Source of the DNA: Termitomyces sp. T153
Taxonomy: Eukaryota; Basidiomycota; Agaricomycetes; Agaricales; Lyophyllaceae
Assembly: GCA_018296165.2 (NCBI GenBank)
Contig: JACKQL020000023.1
Coordinates: 682,001-746,000 of the forward strand
DNA: 64,000 nt
Direction of reading: 5' to 3'
The notes under the pieces were generated by a model. That model was not told the DNA's origin, did no database searches, and saw nothing but the letters and a program-made list of their open reading frames with translations. Shown piece by piece: positions 10,354 to 20,650 of this stretch; positions within the stretch are counted from its first letter, which is position 1; each line of letters starts with the position of its first letter. The translations under genes and the position numbers were made by a program.

Positions 10354-10410
10354 GGATTCGAACGATAAACAAGAGGGGCACGCAAGTTATGCAATGCGCA
10401 GATTGTGCCA
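10354..10410 (-). other. tRNA-like promoter relic (B-box and A-box spacing)
   Basis: On minus, CGTTCGAATCC (10364-10354) matches a pol III B box except for its first base. TGGCACAATCTG (10410-10399) resembles an A box, 34 nt upstream, which is the tRNA spacing. Acceptor and T stems do not pair, so it is not a functional tRNA. It could be a tRNA-derived SINE head or chance. Confidence 0.25.
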
Positions 10411-10498
10411 GTAAAATCCAGCCCGCGCCCACAGCGAGTGTTAAAAATCCCAGATAATGGAAAAGGACAAACAGGACGCATCGATGCTAAGAGCGTAT

Positions 10499-11572
10499 TC
10501 ATCGCCTTTTCTGACCAATCCTTGAATCTGACGAAGTGTGTGGATTAACCTGGACCGCAAGGGTTTTCTCAGCCGAGATCTTGACGAAAATGACTTTGAT
10601 CTGCGGGAGAAATCTCAGAGTCTTGTTGAATTGATGGCGAGGGAGAGCGGAGAGGTGACGTGCCTGCTGCTTCTTAAAGTACCGTCGGTTCTCCTCATCA
10701 TTCAAGACGAGGTTGAGATAGTACCTCGTGCTGAACTTCTTGTCGACGTCGCGGAATGTTGGAGTGAGGTCAAAGCCACCGAGGAGGAGGTGTATAGGAA
10801 TTGTTTCGCCTGAGAACTTGATTGATAGTTTTGGTGGAGGAGGGTCGATCAAGAGTACTCACCGCGAACAGGGGCGCTGTCCAAGAATTTAAATTTGGAC
10901 TTGGTTATCGTCTCGGATTTGTTATATTGATTTGAAGCTGCACCAGTCGTTTCGCGGCGGATGATGGAGAGTTCCATGTGTTTGATCTTTTCGAGGAGAA
11001 AGTAGATCTTGCTGACGATGATGTCTTTGAGGTGGTATCTACGATAGATTAGGGAAAGGGTGCGCAGAGGTTAAGAAGGCAACACACTTAGATTTGTTGT
11101 ACTCGAATTCAATGTGTAGACAGTCCTCAATGCCGACTTCCACCTTGATGGCGTTGTTGCTGTCGGGCGACATGCGGAAAGAGTGCACCCAGATGGATTT
11201 CTCTTTCTAAACATCTGCCATACGACGGGAGATGGAGACACGAATGTGGTATTTTTTGAATGAATTAGTGAATGTATCATGCGACTGGTAGGACTCACCT
11301 TAGTTTGACATTGATGCCCTGGTAAGATTCAAACTGCTTCTCTACATTCTTAAAGAGAAAGCCAAATGTCTGCTTGACGCATTTCTCCTGGCGCAGTGAG
11401 TTCCTGGAAGAGGGAGAGGAATTCATGATGATGACCCAGGTTGTAGAACAGCTCTGGTTGAATTGGTTTGGGTACTCGAGGCGAATGGGTGGAACGAACC
11501 TATGCTGCCGACAAACTCGGCCTTGGTTCCGTCGTGCGCGAGCTTCTTGCCATCTCCAACGAGAATAGCGAC
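10499..11572 (-). pseudogene. VPS26: Decayed VPS26 (retromer arrestin-like subunit)
   Basis: VPS26 is a cargo-side subunit of the endosomal retromer coat. On minus, from an exon starting at 11572: V-A-I-L-V-G-D-G-K-K-L-A-H-D-G-T-K, E-F-V-G-S-I, an intron (GTTCGT...AACCAG), E-L-F-Y-N-L-G-H-H-H-E-F-L-S-L, F-K-N-V-E-K-Q-F-E-S-Y-Q-G-I-N-V-K-L-R, S-I-S-R-R-M-A-D-V, V-G-I-E-D-C-L-H-I-E-F-E-Y-N-K-S, K-I-K-H-M-E-L-S-I-I-R-R-E-T-T-G, then after an intron G-E-T-I-P-I-H-L-L-L-G-G-F-D-L-T-P-T-F-R and K-K-F-S-T-R-Y-Y-L-N-L-V-L. Lesions: the N-terminal exons are absent, a 2-nt loss near 11385 shifts the frame, the acceptor before Y-H-I-R is missing its AG, and a TAG follows M-A-D-V. Introns persist, so this is a DNA-level copy. 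CpG is retained, unlike the NMD3 and PCNA copies. Confidence 0.88.
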
Positions 11573-11637
11573 CTATAGGCTCGTCAACGATTGTTAAAAC
11601 CAAAAAAGGGTGTGGGATCGATTCATTTATGGACATG

Positions 11638-11702
11638 CACTGCTGGCGCCGGAACCTGTTTCCGCCAGAAAAAGTGACAAAGAATTGTGTCATGCCATTT
11701 CT
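11638..11702 (+). repeat. One arm of a MITE-like repeat, CpG-retaining
   Basis: Starts CACTGCTGGCGCCGG and ends ATGCCATTTCT. It aligns with the left arm of the foldback at 12226-12427, where GGCGCCGG has become GGCACTGG. I could not find a convincing right arm. Confidence 0.45.
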
Positions 11703-12225
11703 AGGTCCTTTTTCCTGGGGAAATATATAAATAATTTCTCATCTCAAAAGTTGAGAAAATGCATATCTTTTTCTGGACTGTTTCTAGTGTTAGAATGATA
11801 TCTCTTTGCTGTTTCTTTTTCATTAGAAACAGTCTGGAATTTTTTAGAATATCTTATTGAGTGCTGCTGGAAGGAAAAGGAATCAAGTTTGCTGCAGAAA
11901 CAAGGCTTCTCATGTTTTGACCTATTTCTTCGTATGTTTCTCTTTGTTATTCGTCTCCTTTTTCTTTAGGTAACAGTACTTAATTGTAATTTAAAACAAA
12001 TTCACAGTGGGAATATGAAAAAAAAGAAATATAATGCATATTTCCATCAGAAAATGTCGAAGAGATCGACTCGATCAGTGAGTCACTAAAGGAGTCAATC
12101 TGGGACTCACAAAAGACTCAACAACGACACAAGTAGGGATATGATAGGTCAGTTTTATGTACATAGAGTTGTTAAGTTATAATCCAAAGCATACACACAA
12201 GCTGACCCTCTCCTACTCCTGCCTT

Positions 12226-12427
12226 CACTGTGGGCACTGGAAGTTGATTCCTTTGGAAAAAGAGATAAAGAAACATGTTATGCCATTTCTTTGTCAGCTT
12301 TTGGTTTCAGAAAAAGTCATGTTCCATTGTCCAATGCCTTTTTCCCTTGAAATATGTGCATAAGGAATGGCATAATGTTTTTCCTTTTCACTTGTTACAA
12401 GGAAAACAACTTCTGGTGCCTGCAGTG
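12226..12427. mobile_element. MITE-like foldback element, about 66-bp terminal inverted repeats
   Basis: Left arm 12226-12291 (CACTGTGGGCACTGGAAGTT to TTATGCCATTTCTT) is mirrored, with mismatches, by the reverse complement of 12362-12427 (CACTGCAGGCACCAGAAGTT to TTATGCCATTCCTT). The interior is short and non-coding. The flanks are CTT on both sides, a possible 3-bp duplication. This is a typical non-autonomous DNA transposon or foldback layout; the family is not identified. Confidence 0.6.
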
Positions 12428-12515
12428 CTTTGAAAAACCATGCTATGTATAAAGCATATGTTGCAAGAGCAAAGTGAAACCTTCCCATGTCTTCCTCAAC
12501 CTTGTGCCCACTTAT

Positions 12516-12930
12516 GTCAGTTCAAACTCAATGGCTTGGAGTGCTACTCACTCAGCCTATGTCATGTAGTTGCACTTGTTCTGGAGAACACAAAGTCAAG
12601 ATCAAAGAAATCAGATGACAAAAACCAACATGACAGACCTCACACTCAAAGTTTTCATGTACAAACTTGAGAGAGTTGTAGAGGGCATGTATAGCAGCAA
12701 GTTGCACTTTGGCTGACAACTCCTCTTTGCAGGCACCATGTATAATGGCAGTCAAGATTTTGTTTGAATGGAGCCTGAGGATTTTGGGTTTCTACAGGGA
12801 TTGGATGAGAAACATGTGTGTATTCAAAGAGACACATACTATGGTCTCACAGATGAAGCCAATTGTCAGAAGGGTGGAGATTTTGAGGTCTGTGTTGGAC
12901 TGGTCATTGACAAAGTCAAGGACCTATGAC
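12516..12930 (-). pseudogene. KAP95: Importin-beta (karyopherin) fragment
   Basis: Importin-beta carries cargo through the nuclear pore by way of HEAT repeats. On minus: F-V-N-D-Q-S-N-T-D-L-K-I-S-T-L, L-T-I-G-F-I-C-E-T-I, an intact-looking intron (GTATGTGTCTC...CCCTGTAG), K-P-K-I-L, N-K-I-L-T-A-I-I-H-G-A-C-K-E-E, V-Q-L-A-A-I-H-A-L-Y-N-S-L-K-F-V, E-N-F-E-C-E, then after a second intron N-Y-M and, following an internal deletion, V-A-L-Q-A-I-E-F. This covers only early HEAT repeats. Introns are preserved, so it was copied as DNA. CpG-depleted. The orthologue symbol is assigned by resemblance. Confidence 0.8.
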
Positions 12931-14158
12931 AAGACCAGGCCCACTGATCATTCCTCCCAAAAGTCTTTGTTCTGGAGGTGGCAGACCCTGGCACTGCAAA
13001 GAACTGATGAGATTAATTAAGTGAGATGACAAGGGATACACCAGGAGCCTTGTGAGTTTGGGCTTTGGGTCATTGACAGGGTTATTATCCTTGTTCTTCC
13101 TGGACTTTTTGCAGGCATCAGTGTTGACGACAGAGGCAGGGCACTTTGTGGGGTTGTTGAAGGTGGGGTAATGGTGCTCAGTGGAGGGCATGCTGAGAGA
13201 GTCAGAGGCCAGCAGAGAATGGGCTGCTGATGGTATTACTAGGGAAGATAGAGGGTGATGGCAGGGTCAATGGGGGAGCAGGGGCTGCATATTTGACTGG
13301 TAGCATGGGAGGTTAGCATAGGGCTTGGCATAGGGAAAAGGCATACAACACAGTGTTGTCTGCCTGCAATCAACTTTGATTGTGGAAGAGAGCAGACAAT
13401 GGCAGAGTCAACTCATCACATGTAAATGAGTGACTCACTTCCCACAAAAGCACCACCCTGGCACCTAGGATCTTACATGGTCAAGACATGGTTGCCAGGA
13501 TGGTAACTCTGCAGTATAGTTGTCAGTGCCCTTCTGTCATTTAATGCTAGAAAGGGTCAAATGAGTTGCTTCTCTTAAATTTTGACAAATAGTCACTAAA
13601 ATGGCAGATGCCACATGAGAAATTCTTGGAGTCCTTTTGTCTGTTTGGGGGTTGCTAGCAACTCAGCACTTTATCAAGAAGAAGGAATTTGATAATCAAT
13701 GCTGCCTACAAACACTGTGTATGCACACAAATTGTTACAGTAATATTACTAATTATTTCTCTCCATCCCTCACATATCCACCTCACACATCCATCCTCAA
13801 TGCATGTCAATCAATGTTTGACCAATGAGACTTCAGACTCCTAGATTAAGTCTAATCATCTACATTACTACTGCAACTAATGTAAAGAACAAGCTGGTGG
13901 AACAAAATAGAGCACTTACTTGTATTATAGTTGACACAATAATCTACTTGTCAGGACCTATACCATTTCAACCCCAGCTGATGACCAAAGGAAATGAGCA
14001 CAGTCTGCAAGCCCCATGAAACACAAAGGTGTAAAGCAGCATGATAGGAAGAGGTGCCATGTGAACAATACCTGTGCTGCCTCAGACATGGACAAGTCTG
14101 AGGAAGGACTGCAGAGCCCCCCACCCCTTGCAGTCCCCTGCCAAACTTCTCTAAACTG
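12931..14158. other. No recognisable gene
   Basis: CpG-poor sequence with only short open stretches. It may include further degraded importin-beta exons near 12940-13010 and the 5' leader of the LINE that follows. I see no domain or terminal repeat. Confidence 0.35.
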
Positions 14159-14476
14159 TTGATCTACCACACCAATGCACAGGATATGGACCTCAATGGA
14201 GATGTGATGGCAGTGAACTTGTTCCTACCCTCCTCACCAGCACCAGCAGGGCAAGCTGGCCTGAGGCTGATGCCATCACCAGTGCCAACCCCAGCCCAGG
14301 AATATAGGAAAGACCCAGTATTGATAGTAAAGTGCACAATAAGAGCACCAACTGACCCACACCTTACACAAGCCTCAGCTAGGAGCATGGCAAGTGGCAC
14401 CCTGAGTGGTAGTCCCCAACTCCCAAAAAACCTGACATGCACCCCCTGACTTGCTGGCAGCTTCCTGGTAGTACAC

Positions 14477-15480
14477 ATGTCCACTCTGCCATGGTATAAC
14501 TTGCTACAGGATCAGCACAAGCACTTTGACACATACTCAGAACCAAAGGTCTGGGTAAGAGACTGGCAGGCAAGTAAAGATGTTGATATGATGAAGAACA
14601 GTGATAAGCTAAAGGAGCTTGTTGAGCATATGACCAGGGAGAAGCCCAGACTCTCCACCCCACAGCTAGAGAAGAACATTATCTAAAGAAATGCACCAAG
14701 AAGCATAAGGCCCCCTACCACTTCTATGCTGCTGGCCTACCCCATTATCTGCACTCCAGAAGCATTGGCATACTTCCTACCATACAATCCCCCTACCCCA
14801 AGCTTCCTATGCACAGTTGAAGGCTTCTCTATAAGTATCCATTCTCCAAAGGCAGTGGCTGAGTTGAAGAAGATGGCCACACAGATAATATGAAGAACAC
14901 TGGAGGAAAATGAGATTGTTGTCTTAAAATAAACTCATAGATGATGCTACATTGCAACACAACATGGACTCCACAACTGACATAATCCATATGCTAGAAG
15001 TCTGCCTAGTTAGAGGCAAAGAGACTGTTGACCACTCAGCCACTGTAAAACCAAGGAAGCCTCTCTGGAATATCTTCTTCAAGAAGTCCCTCCCAATGGG
15101 ATGGACAAGCTACTTTATGTTCTTACAGCAAATCTGAGAGATCAAGTTCATCAATATGGACTATGGCAGTGCCACTCTCATAAACAAGGAACACTGCTTG
15201 CATTGCTACAATTGCAAAGGCACTGATCACAGCCCCCCAAAATGCAAATACACCACAATAAATGGATGGTACAGCAACAGGAAGGCTCACAAGGTTAAGG
15301 AAATGGCAGAATTTGCAACAATGGGCCAGGGAGGCTTATACAACTGCAACAAACAAGAACAACATGCTGAAAGCTGGAGGAGCAGCAGCTGAGGCATGGG
15401 CTTCAGCAGCAGCAGGCATGAGCATAGATAATACTCCAACAGTACAAGTACCCCTACAATTGTTACAAATTAGCCAGAAT
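14477..15480 (+). pseudogene. LINE ORF1 relic (Gag-like, CCHC zinc knuckle)
   Basis: A broken frame carrying V-C-L-V-R-G-K-E near 15000 and, at about 15200, the zinc knuckle C-Y-N-C-K-G-T-D-H-S-P-P-K-C, which has exact CX2CX4HX4C spacing. ORF1 proteins of this type bind the element RNA. Several stops and frameshifts interrupt it (for example after 14686 and near 15137). Confidence 0.65.
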
Positions 15481-16092
15481 TGAGAACACACCTCCCCTCC
15501 CTGAATGTGACAAGGTGAGACTAAGGGAAAAATGGCCAAGATGAATTTACTGGGTCCATGGATGACAGGTAATCTTGGTGTGCCCCCCTGCTGAGCTGGG
15601 TAAAGCTTAGGTGGCATTGTATTTACAAGGGACAGTGCCATGCAGCACCCCTGCTGAAGTTCATAGTCCAAAGACAAAGAACATTGACCAACCCCCCAAA
15701 TAACCTGACATACTAAGAGACAACACAAAACTATGGTACAAACCAAATGGTAATGGTAACAGCCCCCTTTGAGTAGGAGAGGGTACTGGCTCCACCATTG
15801 GCTGCACCCTCAATGACAACCCAGGGGGGATAGGAGATGGCCCAATAATATCCCAAACCCCACCACAGGGCATGGGACAATACCCCACAAACCCAGCTAG
15901 GAGTGAAACACAGAGTAACCAATGAGAAGGAAGAAGACCTGACCAGAATAGTGATAATCCAGAAGACACAACCATGCAGGATCCCCAGCTGGAAAATACA
16001 CCTGCAGAGTACAACAACCTGAGCCAAAGGGAAGAATGTGACATGACTATGAGGCAGAAAGGAAGAGGAGCCCAAAAAGAGGCACAATTAGA

Positions 16093-17592
16093 GTGGCCTT
16101 CCTCAACATAAAGGGAGGAGGCTCTGACTCAACAAGGATGAAGTGGACTGCACTGTGTCAGCTGATGTGGGAAGAGAAAATTGATATATTGGCAGTACAG
16201 GAGATGCATATGGATGACAACCTGAGGGACTCTATGAACTCCCTCTTTGAGAGACAGGTCTCAATCATGTTGAGCATTGACATAGACCACCCAAACTCAA
16301 AAGGTGTTGCCTTCCTGTTGAACAAAAGGACAATAAGATGGGAAAAAGCAAAGTTAGTTAGCTTAGTACCAGGATGGGTGATAATGGTAGAGGTACCATG
16401 GCACAAAGACAATACACTGTGGTGCATAAATGTATATGTGCAAATGACACTAAGTGCAATGGAAAATTCTGGAAAGAGCTAAAGGAGCACTGGCCAGCAA
16501 GGAATGATGGAAACAAGCCCCAGATACTCCTGGGGGACATGAACCTAGTGGAGGATGCCTCAGACAGACTACTGGCACACAAGGACAATCAATGAGCAGT
16601 AAGCTCCCTGGTGGAGCTAAAACTACACCTAGACCTGGCAGATGGCTGGAGGAGGGAGAACCCTACAAAAGTAGACTTCTCATCTTCTTATTCTACATGC
16701 AAGGCAGAATGTGCCAACCAAATATATGTGGCAGAACTATTAATCAACTATACAAATAACTGGCAAATAGCCTGCACAGGTATAGGCACAGACTACCTGT
16801 TGGTGTCCATGAACATATTAAACCCTAAACAATCCTGGATCAGAGGAGGAAGATTTGCAGTCCCAACTAGCCTGCTGGAAGAAGAGGAACTAATAGATGC
16901 CATAGAGGAAATGGGAATGAGACACATGCAAAATATGGAGTCACTATATGGCAGGAGGACAGGGGCTGAAAACCTACAAATGACCCTAAAGTCCTTTAAG
17001 GATGAAATAATCATGAGAGTGAGGGAATACTCAAAAACCAAAACTCCCAGGATAAAAAAGGAGCTACAAGCACTCATTGCTGACAGGGAGAGGGTGCACA
17101 ATAGCCCTGAGATGGACAAGGATGAAAAGAGCCTGGAAGTGGCATTCTTGGATGATAGAATCCAATACCTTGAAAAGTTGAGATTTGAAAGAGCAAGGGA
17201 TATAGTAGTAACAAGCTTTGCAATACATGGAGAAACCTTCACTAAGCCCTGGATAAATATGAATAGAGAGTCTAAGCCATGAGATATTATTGCAGTGCTA
17301 AAAAGGCCCAACAAAGTGGGTGGAGGTATTGAGCAAAGGTTATACAAGATGACAGAAATAATGAGGTCACACCATGACAAACTTCAAAAAGATGGGACCT
17401 CAGTGGACACCCAGTCATATAGAATGAAAGTGTCAAAGGTACTATCCCTCCTTGATAAGAGCATCCTGCAAGAACAGGTGAACATGTTAGACAGCTGAAT
17501 ATCAAGAGAAGAAGTTGTGGATGCAATAAGAGGCCTACTGAATAGTAGGGCAGCTGGACTTGACAGTATCCCACAAGAACTATGGAAAATCC
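16093..17592 (+). pseudogene. LINE ORF2 relic: APE endonuclease and start of RT
   Basis: The N-terminal endonuclease nicks target DNA for target-primed reverse transcription. Motifs: V-A-F-L-N-I-K-G (16091 on), I-L-A-V-Q-E-M-H (catalytic Glu), G-V-A-F-L-L-N-K, G-D-M-N-L-V-E-D-A-S-D-R (about 16536-16570). Then a long Lys/Glu-rich linker (16611-17282) leads to E-V-V-D-A-I-R-G-L-L-N-S-R-A-A-G-L-D-S-I, the start of the RT. Frameshift near 16440; in-frame stops at 16594, 17282 and 17498. It continues at 39974. Confidence 0.8.
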
Positions 17593-18744
17593 TGTCAGGT
17601 TCCACTGACTATGGGGGCTCAGCTACACTGGGCAAGTCCTTACTAGGCAGATGCAATGTCCTGCACTGATAGCCTAGTGCTTTGGAGAGGTCTGGACTTC
17701 AGATACGTGTGAGGATAGTTGAGGAAGAGTGGTCCAAGCAAGTCTGAAGTGGTCTGGGGAGGTCTAAGACAAGGTACAAGGAAAGGTCAGGCTTGGGGAA
17801 GTTCCAGATACAAGTCCAGGGTGAGTATTGATAGTGCAGGGCAAACAGAGGCTACATGAGTGATGGGAGCAGGGCTGGAGTTTGATGAGTGATCAATAGA
17901 CATTGATAGGTTTTGGAGCTGAGCAGATAGCAAGGTCTGGAGTTGGTTAAGAATGTTTGGGGGGTTGTGATCATAAGTGTGGAGTTCATAGCAGTGTTAG
18001 AGTTTAAAGGGAACTTGAACACAACAAAGGAAATATAGATGAATGAGATGAGACAGAGTCAAGGCAAGATTGAGATGGGAACAAAAGTAGATTCAAGTGG
18101 AGATATGAAATGATAATGAGATGATAACAGAGATAGAAATGAGACAAGACTGGGAGACTGAGAGAAGGGAAAACATGACAAGAAACACAAAAAGAGATGA
18201 ACAGACAATCAGAAACACATTGGGTAAAGCAAGTAATATTAAGACTAGGGTATGGGATGCCACTCTATGACTTATATACTAACTAATGGGACAGCTCCAG
18301 AGATAGCAGGTCTGGCAGCAGAGCTCATTGGGATCATGTAGAGCTAGTGGGTGTTGGTTGTGATCAGGGAGTGGGCTGCAGTGATATACTGATGGGATCA
18401 TGATGGGATCAGCTGGGGGTGCAGGCTGTCCTGGAGTCATTGTGATGCTTTGGAGCTGGTCAGGTAAACCAGGGTGATAAACTGGTAATATACACTGGTG
18501 TCAGAAACAGTGGAGGAGAGTCCCAGGGGCTCAGGAGAGGCAGAAGAAGTGTCAAAGGCTGCAGAGAAGGCATTGGAGTTTGTCAGGGGACTGTCAGGGT
18601 TTGCCAAAGAAGTGTTGGAGTTACCCAGAGTGAGTGTTGTGGATGAATGAAGGTTGGGGGAATTGAATGGGGAGTTGGGGGGGATCTCCAGAGGAGCAAG
18701 GTAGCTGGCAACAAGGTCTGGAGTTCTGTGAGTGGGTCATAACA
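17593..18744 (-). repeat. 3' LTR of element B (1152 bp)
   Basis: On plus it reads TGTCAGGTTCC...GGTCATAACA, the reverse of LTR A with CpG sites decayed (for example GTCGTGACA to GTCATAACA). A TATA-like element lies on minus near 18282. The polypurine tract (reverse complement of 18745-18759) follows directly. Confidence 0.85.
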
Positions 18745-18968
18745 TCACCCCCCCTTCAGCATTTAGACCCTTAAGATGTGGGGCATGAGTTGGGGATGGG
18801 CAGGGAGCATGGGAATTGAAGTCTGAGCAATATTGATCAAACTGCAGTGAGCAGCAGTGGCATGGGAAATGAAGTCAAAGTGTGATTGTTGTCCATCAAG
18901 AAGCTCTTCCTAGGAAATTAAAAGGGAGGACATACTCTGGTGTTTCCCTGCTCTTTCCCACATCTTCC

Positions 18969-20650
18969 ATGGCACCCTCCTCATTGTTACCCTCACCAAC
19001 TCCACCTCCTTCTGATGACAATCACATGGCTGTGTGGGCAGAATACAAGCATCCCTGGAGGGCATTTGACCAGTGGCAGAACTGTAGGAAGGTGGATTTA
19101 ATGCACTGCTGTTGTGAGTTTGGTGTTCTTCTTGCTCCAGAGTTGCTCATCAAGCTTTGATAGAGTTGTCCTTAGCAGTAGTGGGCTTCTGTGGGGGTTC
19201 CTCTTGCATGAAGAGGTCAGGGCCTGCTGACCATTCAATCCCAGCTGCCTTGGGTCATTCCACAAGACCCAGTCTGGGGGCAGGGGTTGTTCACATTGTT
19301 CTAGAGGTGCATAGGATTCCACAGGCACAGGTAATGCTGGAGGTATTTGCAGGGGCACTGGGGCAGGCATGGGGTCCTCCAATAATGGAGTGGTGCCAGA
19401 ATGAGGCTCTGGTAGGTTCCTAGCTTGTTTTGCAGTGTTTGCTGATTAGTTGTTCTACTGCACCCTCTGTGCTCATCAGGAGGAGCCATGCAAGTTTGAT
19501 AAACCTTTTGTGGAGTCCTGCCATGACACTTTGGCCTGCCTCCCTTGCTACACAAGGCATGAGAAGTGCTCAGTCTTGTTGGAATGGCATGTGGCCTGCA
19601 TTGCCATAGAGCAGGGGTGGGAGGAGAGCTAGGTGAGGGGGCAGTTGTGCAAGAGTCAGAAAGCTAGGGTGCTGGGCTAGGGCTCTGGGCTAGAGTTCTG
19701 GTCTGGAGGATGAGGGGAGCATGGAGCAGCTGACAGGAAAGGTGGGGCCCCTGCAGAGTGGGTAGAGGAAGGGAGCTCTAGTGTTGCATAACAAGGGGAA
19801 GTGGAGGGCCTCCCCACTGCCAGAAGCAAGGCCCAGCAAGCAGTCATGGAGCCAGGAGTCCATGGCAGGTTTCTCTGGGCCCCATGTGTACTCTCCCAGC
19901 TCAGGAGCACCAATTAAGCATCCATCAAGTTCTCCTGAGCCTGTGCCCTTGATTACCAAGACATTTCTTCATTGCCAAGTAGAAGGGCTATTGAGGATGC
20001 TGATAACACAAGAAGGGGAGCTCCAAAGAGCAGAGGAAGATTGGGACATGGTGCAGAGAGAGAGCAACATGCTGTGGTGGGACTACAACATGGCAGTACA
20101 GACAGTCACAGTGAGGGTATTGGAGGTGTGGGGTCTGCAGAAGTGCCTGACATGGTTGGAGGCATGATCTATGGAGGAGGTGGAGGAATGGTGGGGTTTG
20201 GAGGAGGGGAGTTTATCTCAGGCAGAGGCAGAAGCTGCAAGGCAACAGGAAGAGTGGTTGGTGAATAAGGCTGCTTTGGGGCATGCCAGAGTGCTGCATG
20301 AGTATCTTCTCCTTTCCTTTGGACCTTGCTAATGGGTTTGAGGTAGGTTGGGTCTGGGAGCACTGGGTTCTCATGGATGGGGCTTCTGCTACATTTGAGT
20401 TGATCCAGGATGGGTTGGTGCAGATGCTTGCAGACCATTCTCTAGAGTTGGGCCAGGAGGTGGTGAGGATGGGGCAACTGTTGGCAGGGCACTGGCAGCA
20501 CAATGCAGTGACCCCTGGATTATAGTAGGAGGTGGTGGCAGATGTGGGGAAGGAATTGCCCAAGCTTGCAGAGGTATTGGCAGTATTGAGGGCCCAGATG
20601 GAGGTAGATTTGGGAGTTGGGGAACTGGGGAGGGGAGCCATAGAGGAGGA
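18969..20650 (+). pseudogene. Antisense accessory gene of element B (Cys cluster and coiled coil)
   Basis: Opposite to the element's sense strand and just inside the 3' LTR, like the gene at 806-1817. Pieces: an N-terminus M-A-P-S-S-L-L-P-S-P-T (18969); a cysteine-rich cluster at about 19453-19620 (C-T-L-C-A-H-Q-E-E-P-C-K-F, then C-H-D-T-L-A-C-L-P-C-Y-T-R-H-E-K-C, then E-W-H-V-A-C-I-A); a Lys/Ser/Pro segment (19781 on); a coiled coil matching the A copy (P-L-I-T-K-T-F-L, E-G-E-L-Q-R-A-E-E-D-W-D); an intron at the same place as in A (about 20313 to 20340s, ending GAGGTAG); and V-W-E-H-W-V-L-M-D-G-A-S. The Cys spacing recalls fungal zinc-cluster DNA-binding proteins, but that is inference. Stops and frameshifts throughout. 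Confidence 0.6.

Larger units (their letters stand above)
6841..12130. other. CpG-retaining gene island
   Basis: CG dinucleotides reappear at ordinary frequency here and vanish again after about 12130. The island holds two spliced genes of unknown function, a duplicated upstream block, a decayed VPS26 and one arm of a MITE-like repeat. Between 6841 and 8120, and between 10008 and 10498, I see no coding gene apart from the sites listed separately. Confidence 0.75.
14159..17592 (+). mobile_element. Non-LTR retrotransposon (LINE), left part
   Basis: Contains ORF1 with a CCHC knuckle and ORF2 with an APE-type endonuclease and the start of the reverse transcriptase. It is cut at 17592 by an LTR element and resumes at 39974-40414. 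The 5-bp AATCC at 17588-17592 is repeated at 39974-39978, and removing one copy plus the insertion joins ORF2 in frame (W-K-I-L-D-N-R-F-E-L-K-G-K). The 5' end is uncertain; the 3' end is lost at about 40414. Confidence 0.85.

Noticed and set aside
10354..10420. Functional tRNA gene on minus
   Set aside because: The box motifs are present but the acceptor and T stems do not pair.
13622..14020. Short plus frames before the LINE
   Set aside because: No domain, no repeat partner and no splice support.
15661..16087. Hydrophobic minus frames resembling membrane proteins
   Set aside because: They lie opposite the LINE ORF1-ORF2 spacer and have no family signal; composition artefact.
16793..17380. 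195-codon Ser/Ile/Leu-rich minus frame
   Set aside because: Antisense of the LINE ORF2 linker.
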